DNA of 64,000 bases from NCBI GenBank assembly GCA_963675365.2, contig CAXXVA010000003.1:1240001-1304000 (forward strand). Direction: 5' to 3'. Source of the DNA: CAXXOK01 sp963675365 (GTDB lineage Bacteria; Bacillota; Clostridia; Christensenellales; Aristaeellaceae). Positions within the stretch are counted from its first letter, which is position 1. Each line of letters begins with the position of its first letter. The notes under the pieces are model-generated. The model was given only the letters and a program-made list of their open reading frames with translations, did no database searches and was not told the origin of the DNA. The position numbers and the translations under genes were made by a program. Positions 51,040 through 59,956 of this stretch are shown here, one piece after another.

Positions 51040-52022
51040 TATGGCATAGATGCTTCTTCCGGAGGGCATTCTTTCATACATTGCAGTATTTGCCGGTGAT
51101 CCGGCATGGCGGGTATAGCGCCTTTTGCCGTAGCCGTAAGGCTTCCCGCGGCATTACAGTACCGTACGATATTCTCCAGCTTTTCTTGGCTGAGCAAGCG
51201 AATATCCTGCTTGTGCATACCGGCCAATTGAAATAAGAGCGCGCCCAGAAAAGCGTCGCCGGATCCTGTGGTATCGACCACAGAGACTTGATATGCCGGC
51301 AAATTCCCATGGCAGCTACCAGTATAATAGAACGCGCCTTGACTGCCTCTTGTGACCATCACCAGGCTTGCTCCAGCTTGTACCAGTGCAGCAGCGCCCT
51401 CCAGCAGCTCGTTTTTACCTGTCAGCAGCACCATTTCTTCTTCCGATACCTTCACAATATCGGCAAAGCGCAGTACGGACGTCATGATGTCTACCGCTTC
51501 CTGTTTGCTCTTCCAAAGCGCGGGACGGTAATTTGGATCATAGCTGATGACGGCGCCGGTTTCCTTAGCCATACGGGCGGCATAAATCGTTGCGGTGCGG
51601 CTTGGTTCGTCCGTCAGCGATACCGCGCCAAAATGAAAGATCCGGCAATTGCGTATCAGTTCTTGAGGCACATCCTTTTCGGTCAGGCAAATATCCGCGC
51701 CCGGATGGCGATAGAAGCTGAAAATCCGGTCTCCCTGTTCATCGAGCTGTACAATCGCAAGGGTCGTATTCACTTCTTTTGTGATTTGAAGGCCTGATAC
51801 GTTGATATTTTCGTCCTGCATCGTTTTACGCAGAAATCGTCCGAAAGCATCATCGCCCACCATGCCGATGAATGCCGTTTCCCCTCCCAGACGGGCATTC
51901 ATTGCCAGTACGTTTGCGGGCGCGCCGCCCGGATTGCAGCTAAACAGCTGCATTCCCTGCTCGTTGACGCCGGAAGGCGTAAAGTCAATCAGCGTTTCTC
52001 CCACTGCCACGATATCAAACAT
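51039..52022 (-). CDS. PfkB-family sugar kinase (fructokinase-like)
   Basis: Ribokinase-fold kinase of 327 residues, closest in style to fructokinase. N-terminal signature AVGETLIDFTPSG, the substrate-facing NPGGAPANVLAMNARLGG, and the C-terminal anion hole and catalytic base VVDTTGSGDAFLGALLF. It makes a ketose phosphate such as fructose 6-phosphate. It is a single gene facing the GH43 gene tail to tail. AAAGGTTGTG is a weak ribosome binding site before the ATG at 52022. It could also serve 2-keto-3-deoxygluconate for the galactonate operon next door, but the sequence is not typical of KdgK. Confidence 0.9.
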   Translation of the reverse strand: MFDIVAVGETLIDFTPSGVNEQGMQLFSCNPGGAPANVLAMNARLGGETAFIGMVGDDAFGRFLRKTMQDENINVSGLQITKEVNTTLAIVQLDEQGDRIFSFYRHPGADICLTEKDVPQELIRNCRIFHFGAVSLTDEPSRTATIYAARMAKETGAVISYDPNYRPALWKSKQEAVDIMTSVLRFADIVKVSEEEMVLLTGKNELLEGAAALVQAGASLVMVTRGSQGAFYYTGSCHGNLPAYQVSVVDTTGSGDAFLGALLFQLAGMHKQDIRLLSQEKLENIVRYCNAAGSLTATAKGAIPAMPDHRQILQCMKECPPEEASMP

Positions 52023-52506
52023 TTTTTCTCACAACCTTTGACAAAATCCCACGATATTCCTTTGCCTGCAGCGTTTTCAGCCGCTTTGTATACAGCAAAA
52101 ACCCAAGAGCAAATGATTCCATAGTAAATAACCGCGTAAAATGTTCGGATTGACCTTCCGATCATCCTCTTACGATTTTATCACGCGGCTGTTTTCCTGT
52201 ATAGCACGTCCGCTAAAAATAACATTCATAATAGCCAGTCAGCCAAAAATTCGGTGACTGATTGAATATAAAGCGCCAGGAATTCTGTTTTGCGCCGGTT
52301 CCAGTCCTCCATAGCCCGTGCTTACTACACCTTGCGCGGGATTAACCTGCCCGCCATTCATTGCCTGTGAACATCTTACCATAGTCCGTTTCATCGCAAA
52401 CAAACGATACGTCGTTTTCTGATATTCTCTGCCGCGGTTACTGCGACGTCCAATACGAGTTTCAAACCGTGGCTGCGTAGTAGGGACGAATTGTTTTGCA
52501 GGCATT
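52023..52506. other. 484-base intergenic region, no confident gene
   Basis: It lies between the YdcF gene (stop 52507) and PfkB gene (start 52022), both on the minus strand. A 48-codon open frame without a ribosome binding site runs into the PfkB start (ATG at 52122, stop 52015). A weak hairpin CAGTCA / TGACTG is at 52236-52260, followed by a T-rich stretch on the minus strand, perhaps the YdcF terminator. The part at 52260-52500 has open minus-strand frames but no recognisable domain and could be gene debris. Confidence 0.45.
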
Positions 52507-53304
52507 TCAGTTTTTGGTAACATACAGAGGATTTGCTGTTCGCACCAAACCCTCTTTATTCGATTTCAGCGCGTCAAACGCCCTTTGAATACTCTGCGGG
52601 ATATCCATATGTGCGATATATTGTTTCCCCTTCGGCCCATATCCCTCTGCATCATCCCGGAGTCTGGGGATTTCTCCCAAGAGCAGGGAGATGTACCGTT
52701 CGATATCCCACATGCCCCATATATCCTTTGCGTATGCCAAACGGCCTTCCTTTATCGTCATCGCTGCGGCATAGGCGGCATAATTGATGATCACGGTCCG
52801 AGGCGGGCAGTATTTTCTCATCCCCGCATCCATACGCAGCTGCATTGTGGCATCCTGACTTAAGAGTATCGAATGATAATTCACCTGATTCTGTTCCAGC
52901 AGCCTCAGCAGATAGGTGATGTTATTGCCGCAATTGGTGGATTCACATTCCAAGTAGTCTGGAACGAGGTCATACTTTAATTTCAGATAAGCGGCAAAAA
53001 TCTGCGCCTCCGCCAGCCTCTCCGTCTGCAACTGTGGATAGCTTTGGCGCATTTTCAATCTTAGTGTTTCGGTTGTGTGCCCTTCGCCTCCGACAATGAC
53101 GTACTTCTTTGCGATACCGCCGCGCATCGCCTGTGCCAGAACATCGCCGCCGAACAGAATACTGCCGCCGAAAAGCACCATCACATCTGCCCGCTGAAAC
53201 CCGAACCTGCTTTGCAGGTTTGCGGAAGTCAACTCAGGCACGTCACGCCGCCCGCAGAATCGAGCGAGTGTATTGATGTGCCGTGCAGTCAGCTCGTTTG
53301 TCAT
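52507..53304 (-). CDS. YdcF/DUF218-family protein
   Basis: ElyC/SanA/YdcF-family protein of 265 residues without signal peptide or obvious membrane span. The DUF218 core is visible: ADVMVLFGGSILFGGDVLA, KYVIVGGEGHTTE, CESTNCGNNITYLLRLLEQN and ILLSQDATMQLRMDA. Members bind nucleotides or cofactor-like ligands, and the biochemical role is mostly unknown. It is last in the galactonate-type operon, 69 bases after the DapA-type aldolase, with CGGAG ahead of its ATG. Its presence in a sugar-acid operon is unusual. Confidence 0.85.
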   Translation of the reverse strand: MTNELTARHINTLARFCGRRDVPELTSANLQSRFGFQRADVMVLFGGSILFGGDVLAQAMRGGIAKKYVIVGGEGHTTETLRLKMRQSYPQLQTERLAEAQIFAAYLKLKYDLVPDYLECESTNCGNNITYLLRLLEQNQVNYHSILLSQDATMQLRMDAGMRKYCPPRTVIINYAAYAAAMTIKEGRLAYAKDIWGMWDIERYISLLLGEIPRLRDDAEGYGPKGKQYIAHMDIPQSIQRAFDALKSNKEGLVRTANPLYVTKN

Positions 53305-53373
53305 CTTTGATCTCCGGTTATTTATTCGCTTCCATTTCTGACAGCCCGCATGTCGTCAGCCTACAGGCAACTG

Positions 53374-54273
53374 TCAACCGTTTTCCGCAAACTGTTCCAT
53401 CAGCCAGTTGACCGTTTGCTGTACGTCGGTTTTTTGCGCGTTTGATAAAACCGGAAACGGATTTCGGGCTATGCCGCCGTTGAATCCCCGCAAGCTTGCC
53501 GCATATTTTACGCCGGCAACGCCGTATTGTCCGGAGATGGCCTTGCCCGCTTTTTGCAGCGCGAGATCCAACGCATGGGGCTTTGCGCAATGGGTATTTG
53601 CGTAGATGTTCATCAACCGAACGCAGATTTCCGGCGCATAATTCGCGGCGGAAAGCACGCCGCCGACCGCTCCGTTTGTCATCCAGCTGAAAAACTTACC
53701 CTGCGAGCCGGCAAGAATCTGGAAAACCTCAGAAAGATAGGGACGATATTCTTCGACAGGCTGCTTGGATGTATCCTTCATACCGATACAATTTGGATGC
53801 GAGGACAATACTTTAACTACCTTCCCCGGGATTTCTACGCCTGCGGCGTAAGGCGGCGCGGCATAAAGCACAATAGGCAGTGGGCTTTGATCCGCTACCG
53901 CAAGATAGAACCGATGCAGGCCTTCCTCGCCGACGGTTTTGGCAAAGAACGAAGGCGTAAGCACGAATACCTTCTCGGCTCCCGCGTCCGCGCATTTGCG
54001 TATCCACTCGATGGTCGCGTGGGCCGATTCGCGGCCGGCGCCTACCATCAGCGTAACGTTTGGATCCATACCGCGTTTCACGGCGCTCAGCACTTTGAGC
54101 GATTCGCCGTCATCCAGGCTGCGGAATTCCCCGTTGCTGCCCAGCGGCATCAGGCCGGTTACGCCCGCGGCGCACAGCTTTGCCGCGTTTTCCGTCATTC
54201 CGTTATAATCGACGAGTTCGGTATCTTCAAAAAACGGCGTTACCATGGGAACATAAATCCCTGTGGGTAACAT
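53374..54273 (-). CDS. DapA/NAL-family class I aldolase or synthase
   Basis: Pyruvate-type aldolase of 299 residues with a (beta/alpha)8 barrel. The Schiff-base Lys is K166 in IGMKDTSK, the catalytic Tyr region is VLYAAPPYA, and the pyruvate carboxylate site is LGSNGEFRSL, where the common GTTGE motif is replaced by GSNGE. In this operon with a galactonate-type dehydratase it most plausibly splits a 2-keto-3-deoxy acid into pyruvate and an aldehyde. Other options in the family are dihydrodipicolinate synthase or N-acetylneuraminate lyase, less likely here. It starts six bases after the FGGY kinase stop, with AAGGAG inside the kinase end. Confidence 0.87.
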   Translation of the reverse strand: MLPTGIYVPMVTPFFEDTELVDYNGMTENAAKLCAAGVTGLMPLGSNGEFRSLDDGESLKVLSAVKRGMDPNVTLMVGAGRESAHATIEWIRKCADAGAEKVFVLTPSFFAKTVGEEGLHRFYLAVADQSPLPIVLYAAPPYAAGVEIPGKVVKVLSSHPNCIGMKDTSKQPVEEYRPYLSEVFQILAGSQGKFFSWMTNGAVGGVLSAANYAPEICVRLMNIYANTHCAKPHALDLALQKAGKAISGQYGVAGVKYAASLRGFNGGIARNPFPVLSNAQKTDVQQTVNWLMEQFAENG

Positions 54274-54279
54274 GTTTTC

Positions 54280-55596
54280 TCACTCCTTCTTCAAGGTTTC
54301 CAGCGCCAGCCGGACGTTCCCGACCAGTGGGCTTCCTTCCACGTGATGCAGTTCGTATTCCGGATAAAAATGCTTTTTCAGGGCCAAATACGCTTCGGAC
54401 TGCACCAAATTCCCCGTGATCTTGACATCGCGATGGATCGTGAATCCCTTCGCTATCCATTGATCCAAAATCTGTCTGAGCGGTTCCTGTATGCCATAAA
54501 GCACAGCCGCAAACATTTCCTCGCGGCCGGTGGCCAGCGTCAGCTCTGAAAACGCGCCGCGCCTGATATCCAGGCAATGACGGTCGCCGGCGAGATACGG
54601 TGCGAAGCGCACGGTCGGTTCTTGTTTTTTGGATAGCTCCCCGGGCAAGTATTCTTCATAAAACGCCTGCTCCGTCATCTCACGGCAAAACGCTTTGCGG
54701 AACCATTCCAGCGCAAATCCGCCGATGCCGATGGCGAATACCTGCCATAAGCCCGGGAATGCCGATCTGCGGGTATAGTAAGCGGCGTCCGGTTTCGGAC
54801 TGCCGCACAGCAGGGAAAGCATTTCGCTGCTTCCCGATGTGATCAGCAAATCGCCGTCCGTATGGTTGCCGGCGCCAAGCTGCGCCGCGGAAACGTCCTG
54901 GGTTCCCATCCATACCCGCACGGGATTGTGCGCGCCGATCCGGTCCGCCGCCTGGGCGGTCAGGGCCACGGGAGCATCCCACGGCTCGGTGATGTCCGGG
55001 CAAAGCGAAGCCGGGATTTCGGCCGCGGCAAGGATTTCGCCTGACCATCCGCCAAGGAAGGTGCGGAACAAGCCCGTCATGGATGCGTTTACGCCATCCA
55101 TCGCCCATCTCCCCGTCAGCGAATGGTAGATCAGCGTCGTCAGGTGTCCAAATCGAAACGCTTTGTCAAATGTGGATTGATCGTACCGCTTCAGCCAAAG
55201 CAAGGTGGTGATGGAAACGCCTCCCGGGTACGGCAGTACGCCCGTCACGTCCAGAAAGTCCGGTATCTTCATGATAAGATCGCCGCATTCGGTGCGGCTG
55301 CGTCTGTCAAGGTGCGTTATAATCGGCGTTAGCGGACGCCCCTGTTCGTTCATCAGCAATACGGAGGGTGCAAACGCGTCAAAACAGATACCGGAAATCA
55401 TCGGATATGCGGCAAACGCTTTCTTTGCAATGGATTCAAACGCCTCAAGCACTTCCAACGCGTCAATTTCCGCATGCTCGTCGCTGGTTGTGCAAAGACT
55501 GTAGCAGCATTTATACGTGGCCAAAACACATTCGTTTTGGTCAATAACCGCCGCCTTGACGGAAGATGTACCGAAATCGACAGATAAAAAGATCAT
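54280..55596 (-). CDS. FGGY-family carbohydrate kinase
   Basis: Sugar kinase of 438 residues. N-terminal phosphate loop SVDFGTSSVKAAVID, substrate Asp region GICFDAFAPSVLLM, and C-terminal lobe ITSGSSEMLSLL and VKITGNLVQSEAYLA. It is shorter than xylulokinase or gluconokinase (near 500), and its C-terminal part is compact. It lies downstream of the binding-protein gene and its terminator-like stem-loop and just upstream of the DapA-type aldolase. It may phosphorylate a ketose or a sugar acid from the dehydratase route. Substrate unknown; GGGGTG precedes the ATG. Confidence 0.82.
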   Translation of the reverse strand: MIFLSVDFGTSSVKAAVIDQNECVLATYKCCYSLCTTSDEHAEIDALEVLEAFESIAKKAFAAYPMISGICFDAFAPSVLLMNEQGRPLTPIITHLDRRSRTECGDLIMKIPDFLDVTGVLPYPGGVSITTLLWLKRYDQSTFDKAFRFGHLTTLIYHSLTGRWAMDGVNASMTGLFRTFLGGWSGEILAAAEIPASLCPDITEPWDAPVALTAQAADRIGAHNPVRVWMGTQDVSAAQLGAGNHTDGDLLITSGSSEMLSLLCGSPKPDAAYYTRRSAFPGLWQVFAIGIGGFALEWFRKAFCREMTEQAFYEEYLPGELSKKQEPTVRFAPYLAGDRHCLDIRRGAFSELTLATGREEMFAAVLYGIQEPLRQILDQWIAKGFTIHRDVKITGNLVQSEAYLALKKHFYPEYELHHVEGSPLVGNVRLALETLKKE

Positions 55597-55628
55597 ACTT
55601 CACCCCATGCAAGAATAATTCCAGAAAA

Positions 55629-55658
55629 CCAGGGCGATTCCTTTCGAAATCGCCCTGG
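55629..55658 (-). terminator. Terminator-like stem-loop after binding-protein gene
   Basis: Perfect 11-base stem (CCAGGGCGATT / AATCGCCCTGG), followed by TTTTCTGG on the minus strand. It is 18 bases after the binding-protein stop and 32 before the kinase start. It probably reduces but does not abolish transcription into the kinase and aldolase genes. Confidence 0.75.
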
Positions 55659-55676
55659 CCTTCAAAAAAGGAGGGA

Positions 55677-56951
55677 TTAGTAATCTTCCAGAAGTTCGTT
55701 GCCGCGGCGTTCCACGACGACCATGGCATCCTCAAGGGATGTACCGCTCAGCATCGTCGTATATGCCTCGCCCATAATGTCGATCAGTTCGCTGTTGCCG
55801 GGGTATACCTGCGGCGGATACGCATACTGTGCCGCATCCATGAAGCCCTGATACATCGGATCATTGAACGCTTCATTATCCGCAAGCGCCTGCACAACAG
55901 GGAAGCGGCCGCTGTTGAGCGCGAAGTTCACGGCGTTCTCTTCGCTGGACAGGAACATCAGGAAATCTGCGAATACTTCAGGATGCTCGCATGCTGTCGT
56001 AATCGCGATACCGCTGGTCTGGAGGGAGCAGATGTGCCGTTCTTCCATAGGAATCGGCACGCTGCCAAGTTTTCCGTTGAGGTCGGGATTGGCGGACAGG
56101 ATCGCGCCAAGAGCGTTGGAGCCCGTAATCATCAGGCCGGTCTTCTCCTGGGCAAAGTATGCCGCAGCTTCCGAATATCCGGTCTCGGTCAGTCCCGGAG
56201 GCACAACGCCGTCTACGAGAGCCAGATCAACAAAGTACTGCAGTGCATCCTGGAAACGGGAGTCGAACAGGCCGAGCGTCCAGGTTCCATCCTCGTTTTG
56301 AACGGCCTCGTCCACGCCGAAGGAACGCGTGAAGGTGAGGAAACGGGATTCGCCGGAACCGTTACGGGTGCTGACCATGCTGAAGCCCCACTGGTCAGTG
56401 CGACCGTCGCCGTTGAGATCTTTGGTGAAGTCCTTCGCGACTCTGGTAAAGTCATCCCAGGTTTCAAGCGACGTATTGCCGGTTTCCGCCAGCCAGTCCG
56501 TCCGATACACAAGGCCCTGGGGAATGTAGTGCCAAGGCACAAACATCAGCTGTCCGTTCACGGTCGCGTCCGATACGCAGCCGGGGATCAGCGTCGAGAG
56601 CCAGTCGCCAAGGTAAGGCGTCGGGTCCAGAATGATGCCCATATCCTGTGCGGGGCCCATGAACTCCGTCGGCATAAAGAAGCCGTCCGGCAGATCGTCG
56701 CTTGCGGCCTGCGCGGTGATTTTCGCGGCCATCTCATTAACGGGAACGCCGATCGCGTTGATTTTCACGTTGGGATGGAGTTCCATGTAACTCGCGATCA
56801 TCGCCTCGATCATCGGGGCTTCTTTTTCGGTCAGTAACGTGTCATAATAGGTGATTTCGATGATTTCGTCCTCCGCCAGTGCGCTGATGCTGACCCCAAA
56901 CGTCAACAGCATCGACAGGCAGATGAGTAGAGCAAGAAACCGGTTTTTCAT
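55677..56951 (-). CDS. Sugar ABC transporter solute-binding protein
   Basis: SBP_bac_1-type receptor of 424 residues. Signal peptide MKNRFLALLICLSMLLTFG, cleavage near SALA-ED. The Cys is in the hydrophobic core and is not a lipobox. Segments: LHPNVKINAIGVPVNEMAAK, LPDGFFMPTEFMG, WDDFTRVAKDFTKDLNGDGR. Unlike the other importers here, its gene comes after the permeases. GAGGAGG precedes the ATG. The ligand may be a sugar acid or uronate oligomer, judged from the dehydratase upstream. Confidence 0.92.
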   Translation of the reverse strand: MKNRFLALLICLSMLLTFGVSISALAEDEIIEITYYDTLLTEKEAPMIEAMIASYMELHPNVKINAIGVPVNEMAAKITAQAASDDLPDGFFMPTEFMGPAQDMGIILDPTPYLGDWLSTLIPGCVSDATVNGQLMFVPWHYIPQGLVYRTDWLAETGNTSLETWDDFTRVAKDFTKDLNGDGRTDQWGFSMVSTRNGSGESRFLTFTRSFGVDEAVQNEDGTWTLGLFDSRFQDALQYFVDLALVDGVVPPGLTETGYSEAAAYFAQEKTGLMITGSNALGAILSANPDLNGKLGSVPIPMEERHICSLQTSGIAITTACEHPEVFADFLMFLSSEENAVNFALNSGRFPVVQALADNEAFNDPMYQGFMDAAQYAYPPQVYPGNSELIDIMGEAYTTMLSGTSLEDAMVVVERRGNELLEDY

Positions 56952-56967
56952 AGTGGATACCTCCTCA

Positions 56968-57813
56968 TTATTGTTTAACTGCTCCTGCAGTTAAGCTACT
57001 GATAAAGCTGCGCTGTAAGAATAAGAACAGCAGCAGAAGCGGAATGGTGGAGATCAGCGATGCCGCCATCATATCGTTCCACATGATTTTGTAATAGCCG
57101 TTCAGCTCGGCGATGCCGATCGGGACGGTTTTCAGCGCCGGATTGGTGATCAGCACCTGTGCGAACATATACTCATTCCATCCCGTAATGAACGAATATA
57201 TCGAAGTGGACGCGATGCCCGGAAGCGTGAGCGGAAGGATAATGCGGGTAAAGGTACGGAAATGGCTGCAGCCGTCAATCGTCGCGGCCTCATCCAGTTC
57301 CAGCGGTATCGTCCGGAAAAACCCGGCCATCATCCAGGAGCAAAACGGGATCGTAAAGGATACGTAGACCAGGATCATACCGACGTAGGTATCCTTGATT
57401 CCATAAATCGACAGCACCTTGTAATATGGAATCAGCAGCATAATGGACGGGAACATCTGCGTCATGAGCGTAAACGTCATAAAGGCTCTTCTGCCCTTGA
57501 ACTTGAACCGCGTTACGCCATATCCGGCAAAACTCGATACGGCGGTCGACAGGATCATGGAGCCTAGAACGATGATTAAGCTGTTTCTGAAATAAATAAG
57601 AAACGGATAATCTCTCCAGATTCTGACATACGCGTCAAACGTGATGGTATTGGGAATCCAGGTCGGCGGGATGACGATGGTTTCCGCCTCGGTTTTCAGC
57701 GACGTAGAAATCATCCAGAGCACCGGCACCAGAACGATCAGCGCAAAGGCGAACAGTACGATATAGTATCCCGAGGCCCCGAGCACTTTGCGGCGGAGGG
57801 TCATTTTATTCAT
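56968..57813 (-). CDS. CUT1 sugar ABC transporter permease (MalG type)
   Basis: Permease of 281 residues with the EAA loop LDEAATIDGCSHFR and RIILPLTLPG, ending ISSLTAGAVKQ. The start at 57813 (MNKMTLRRKV) has GGAGGGTG nine bases ahead and overlaps the previous permease by eight bases; an upstream alternative start is less likely. It forms the channel with 57806-58714. Confidence 0.92.
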   Translation of the reverse strand: MNKMTLRRKVLGASGYYIVLFAFALIVLVPVLWMISTSLKTEAETIVIPPTWIPNTITFDAYVRIWRDYPFLIYFRNSLIIVLGSMILSTAVSSFAGYGVTRFKFKGRRAFMTFTLMTQMFPSIMLLIPYYKVLSIYGIKDTYVGMILVYVSFTIPFCSWMMAGFFRTIPLELDEAATIDGCSHFRTFTRIILPLTLPGIASTSIYSFITGWNEYMFAQVLITNPALKTVPIGIAELNGYYKIMWNDMMAASLISTIPLLLLFLFLQRSFISSLTAGAVKQ

Positions 57814-58714
57814 TATGATCAAACACCCTCCTGTACACAACGCTGATGATATAGCAGATCAGGAATATGATAACGGACATAGCGGCCGCTTTGCCGAACA
57901 CAAAATAGCTGAACGCTTCTTTATACACGCTGATGCTGATCACAGAGGTTACGTTGCCAGGCCCTCCCTGCGTTAACAGCCAGACCATGGTGTAATGCTT
58001 GAACCACCAAACCGTATCCAGCACAATCGTCGTCGTCAGCACAGGTCGCAGACCCGGCAGCGTGATATGCAGCAGGGTTCCCCATCGCCCGGCGCCGTCA
58101 ATGGACGCCGCTTCATACAAGTCTTTGGAGATGCTCTGCAAGCCGGCAAGAACATTGATCATGACAAACGGGAAGCCTTTCCAGATCGCCACGAAACACA
58201 CTGCGGCAAAGGCGAATTGAGAACTTCCCAGCCAGGATACATTGGTGTCGATAATTCCCAGCTGAAACAGAAATTCATTGAGAATGCCGTACAGCGGATT
58301 CATGATCCACTTGAATAGCAGCGCTACTACCACTTCGGCAATCAGCCACGGCAGCATTAAAATCGTGCGAAACGCCGTTTTGCCTCTGCGATCCTGGTTT
58401 AGCAGCAGCGCCAGCATCCCGCCGATCACGAAATGCGCGGCGACGACGATGATCGCAAACTTGAACGTAAGCAGCAGCTGGGCGGTAAACTCCGGCGTTT
58501 TAAAGAGCGAAAGATAGTTTTTCAAGCCGACAAAATCCCACTTTGTGGATAAATTGGTCTTGAAAAAGCTGATATAAACGCCGTACAGCACAGGGTATAT
58601 TACCAATGCGCCCAAAGCTGCTAACGCGGGCAGAATAAACACATATCCCATCATTGTACCGCTTGACATTCTGCTTGCATTAAACGGTGCTTTGATCGCG
58701 CCTGACTTTTTCAA
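57806..58714 (-). CDS. CUT1 sugar ABC transporter permease (MalF type)
   Basis: Permease of 302 residues with the EAA loop YEAASIDGAGRWG and HITLPGLRP and a first span near residues 25-45. It starts with TTG at 58714 with GGAGG seven bases upstream. The ATG at 58718 is in another frame that does not give this protein. It follows the dehydratase gene by 30 bases. The ATPase is not encoded here. Confidence 0.91.
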   Translation of the reverse strand: MKKSGAIKAPFNASRMSSGTMMGYVFILPALAALGALVIYPVLYGVYISFFKTNLSTKWDFVGLKNYLSLFKTPEFTAQLLLTFKFAIIVVAAHFVIGGMLALLLNQDRRGKTAFRTILMLPWLIAEVVVALLFKWIMNPLYGILNEFLFQLGIIDTNVSWLGSSQFAFAAVCFVAIWKGFPFVMINVLAGLQSISKDLYEAASIDGAGRWGTLLHITLPGLRPVLTTTIVLDTVWWFKHYTMVWLLTQGGPGNVTSVISISVYKEAFSYFVFGKAAAMSVIIFLICYIISVVYRRVFDHNE

Positions 58715-58744
58715 TCATGGCCCTCCTTTTCGCGTTCGCTGTGT

Positions 58745-59956
58745 TTACCACTCGGTCATCGTGCCGTCTTCAAGGCGCCAGACCGGCTGTCCCCATTTAG
58801 GCACATTCTTGGTATTCAGATCTTCCTTAAGCTGTTCTTCATCAATTTCCATCCCAAGGCCGGGGCGCTTGGGCAGTTTGACATAGCCGTCTTCGAATTC
58901 AAACAGACCTTCTCCGTTTTTAATATAGGGCTTGGAGATAAAATAATTGCTGTCGCTCTTGATCTCAACCTTTTCTTCCATATCGAAGCTTTGCCCGTTC
59001 ACAGCGTTATGAATGCCGACAATCTGCTCCTGCACGAAAGCGTTGGGCGAAGCGACGTCCAGGTGCAAGCAGGCCGAAAACGCAATCGCTCCCAGCGGGC
59101 AATGCGGCGCCACCGCGATATCGTATGCCTCGGCCATCGCGGCGATCTTGCGTACTTCCCAGATACCGCCCGCATGGCTCAGGTCGGGCTGAATGATATC
59201 GACAGCGCCCGTTTTGAAAATTTTCTTAAAATCCCAGCGCGTATACAGGCGTTCCCCGGTCGCAATCGGGATATTGGACGCGCGGTGCAGCTCCAGCAGA
59301 TCATCCTCATTCCAGGGCAGCACAGGCTCTTCGACAAACAGCAGGTTGTATTGTTCCAGCTCCCGCATCAGCTTGGCCGCCATGGTTTTGTGCAACCGGC
59401 CGTGGAAATCTACGCCGACTTCCAACTTGTCGCCAACGGCGTCGCGAATCGCGCCAACGAGGTTTGAAGCCTTCGTAATCACATCGTGTTCCGCAATCCA
59501 GGATACCTGGCTGGTCGGGCACATTTTGATATAGCGGTACCCTTGCTGCAAACGCCGCAGCGCCGCCTTCCCGATCGCCTCGGGCGTATCGCCGTGCACC
59601 CATGCGTATACGCGCTGCTTTTCCTTGGCCGCTCCGCCGATCAGCTGATACACCGGCAAATTATGCGCCTTGCCCTTGATATCCCAAAGCGCTTGCTCCA
59701 CACCGGAAATCGCGCTGCTGAGCACGGGTCCGCCCTTATAGAAATTGCCCCGGTACATTAAGTTGAACATATCCTCAATGTTTTCGGGATTCTTGCCGAT
59801 TAAAATGGGTTTGAGTTCCATCACCGCAGCAGCCGTAGAACTCGTACGGCCTTCAACCACAGGTTCCCCCCAGCCGCAGATGCCTTCATCCGTGCTGACT
59901 TTGACATAATTTGTTTTGGGATAAACCGGGAACACTTCAACATTCGTGATTTTCAT
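58745..59956 (-). CDS. dgoD: D-galactonate dehydratase-type enolase-superfamily enzyme
   Basis: Enolase-superfamily sugar-acid dehydratase of 403 residues. The E. coli DgoD active-site positions are matched at the same numbers: D183 and H185 (VDFHGRLH), E209 (FVEEPV), E235 (TGERLY), H285 (APHCPLG) and E310 (QEQIVG). The expected reaction is D-galactonate to 2-keto-3-deoxygalactonate. Close relatives can use other aldonates, so some caution is due. AAAGAGG sets the start. The gene overlaps the PHP-protein gene by 20 bases and leads into the importer genes. With the DapA-type aldolase it could form a non-phosphorylated route to pyruvate. Confidence 0.9.
   Translation of the reverse strand: MKITNVEVFPVYPKTNYVKVSTDEGICGWGEPVVEGRTSSTAAAVMELKPILIGKNPENIEDMFNLMYRGNFYKGGPVLSSAISGVEQALWDIKGKAHNLPVYQLIGGAAKEKQRVYAWVHGDTPEAIGKAALRRLQQGYRYIKMCPTSQVSWIAEHDVITKASNLVGAIRDAVGDKLEVGVDFHGRLHKTMAAKLMRELEQYNLLFVEEPVLPWNEDDLLELHRASNIPIATGERLYTRWDFKKIFKTGAVDIIQPDLSHAGGIWEVRKIAAMAEAYDIAVAPHCPLGAIAFSACLHLDVASPNAFVQEQIVGIHNAVNGQSFDMEEKVEIKSDSNYFISKPYIKNGEGLFEFEDGYVKLPKRPGLGMEIDEEQLKEDLNTKNVPKWGQPVWRLEDGTMTEW

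Noticed and set aside
52239..52523. 94-codon minus-strand frame between YdcF and PfkB genes
   Set aside because: Overlaps the end of the YdcF gene, has no ribosome binding site and no recognisable domain.
55566..56837. 423-codon plus-strand frame opposite a binding-protein gene
   Set aside because: Shadow frame without ribosome binding site or domain.
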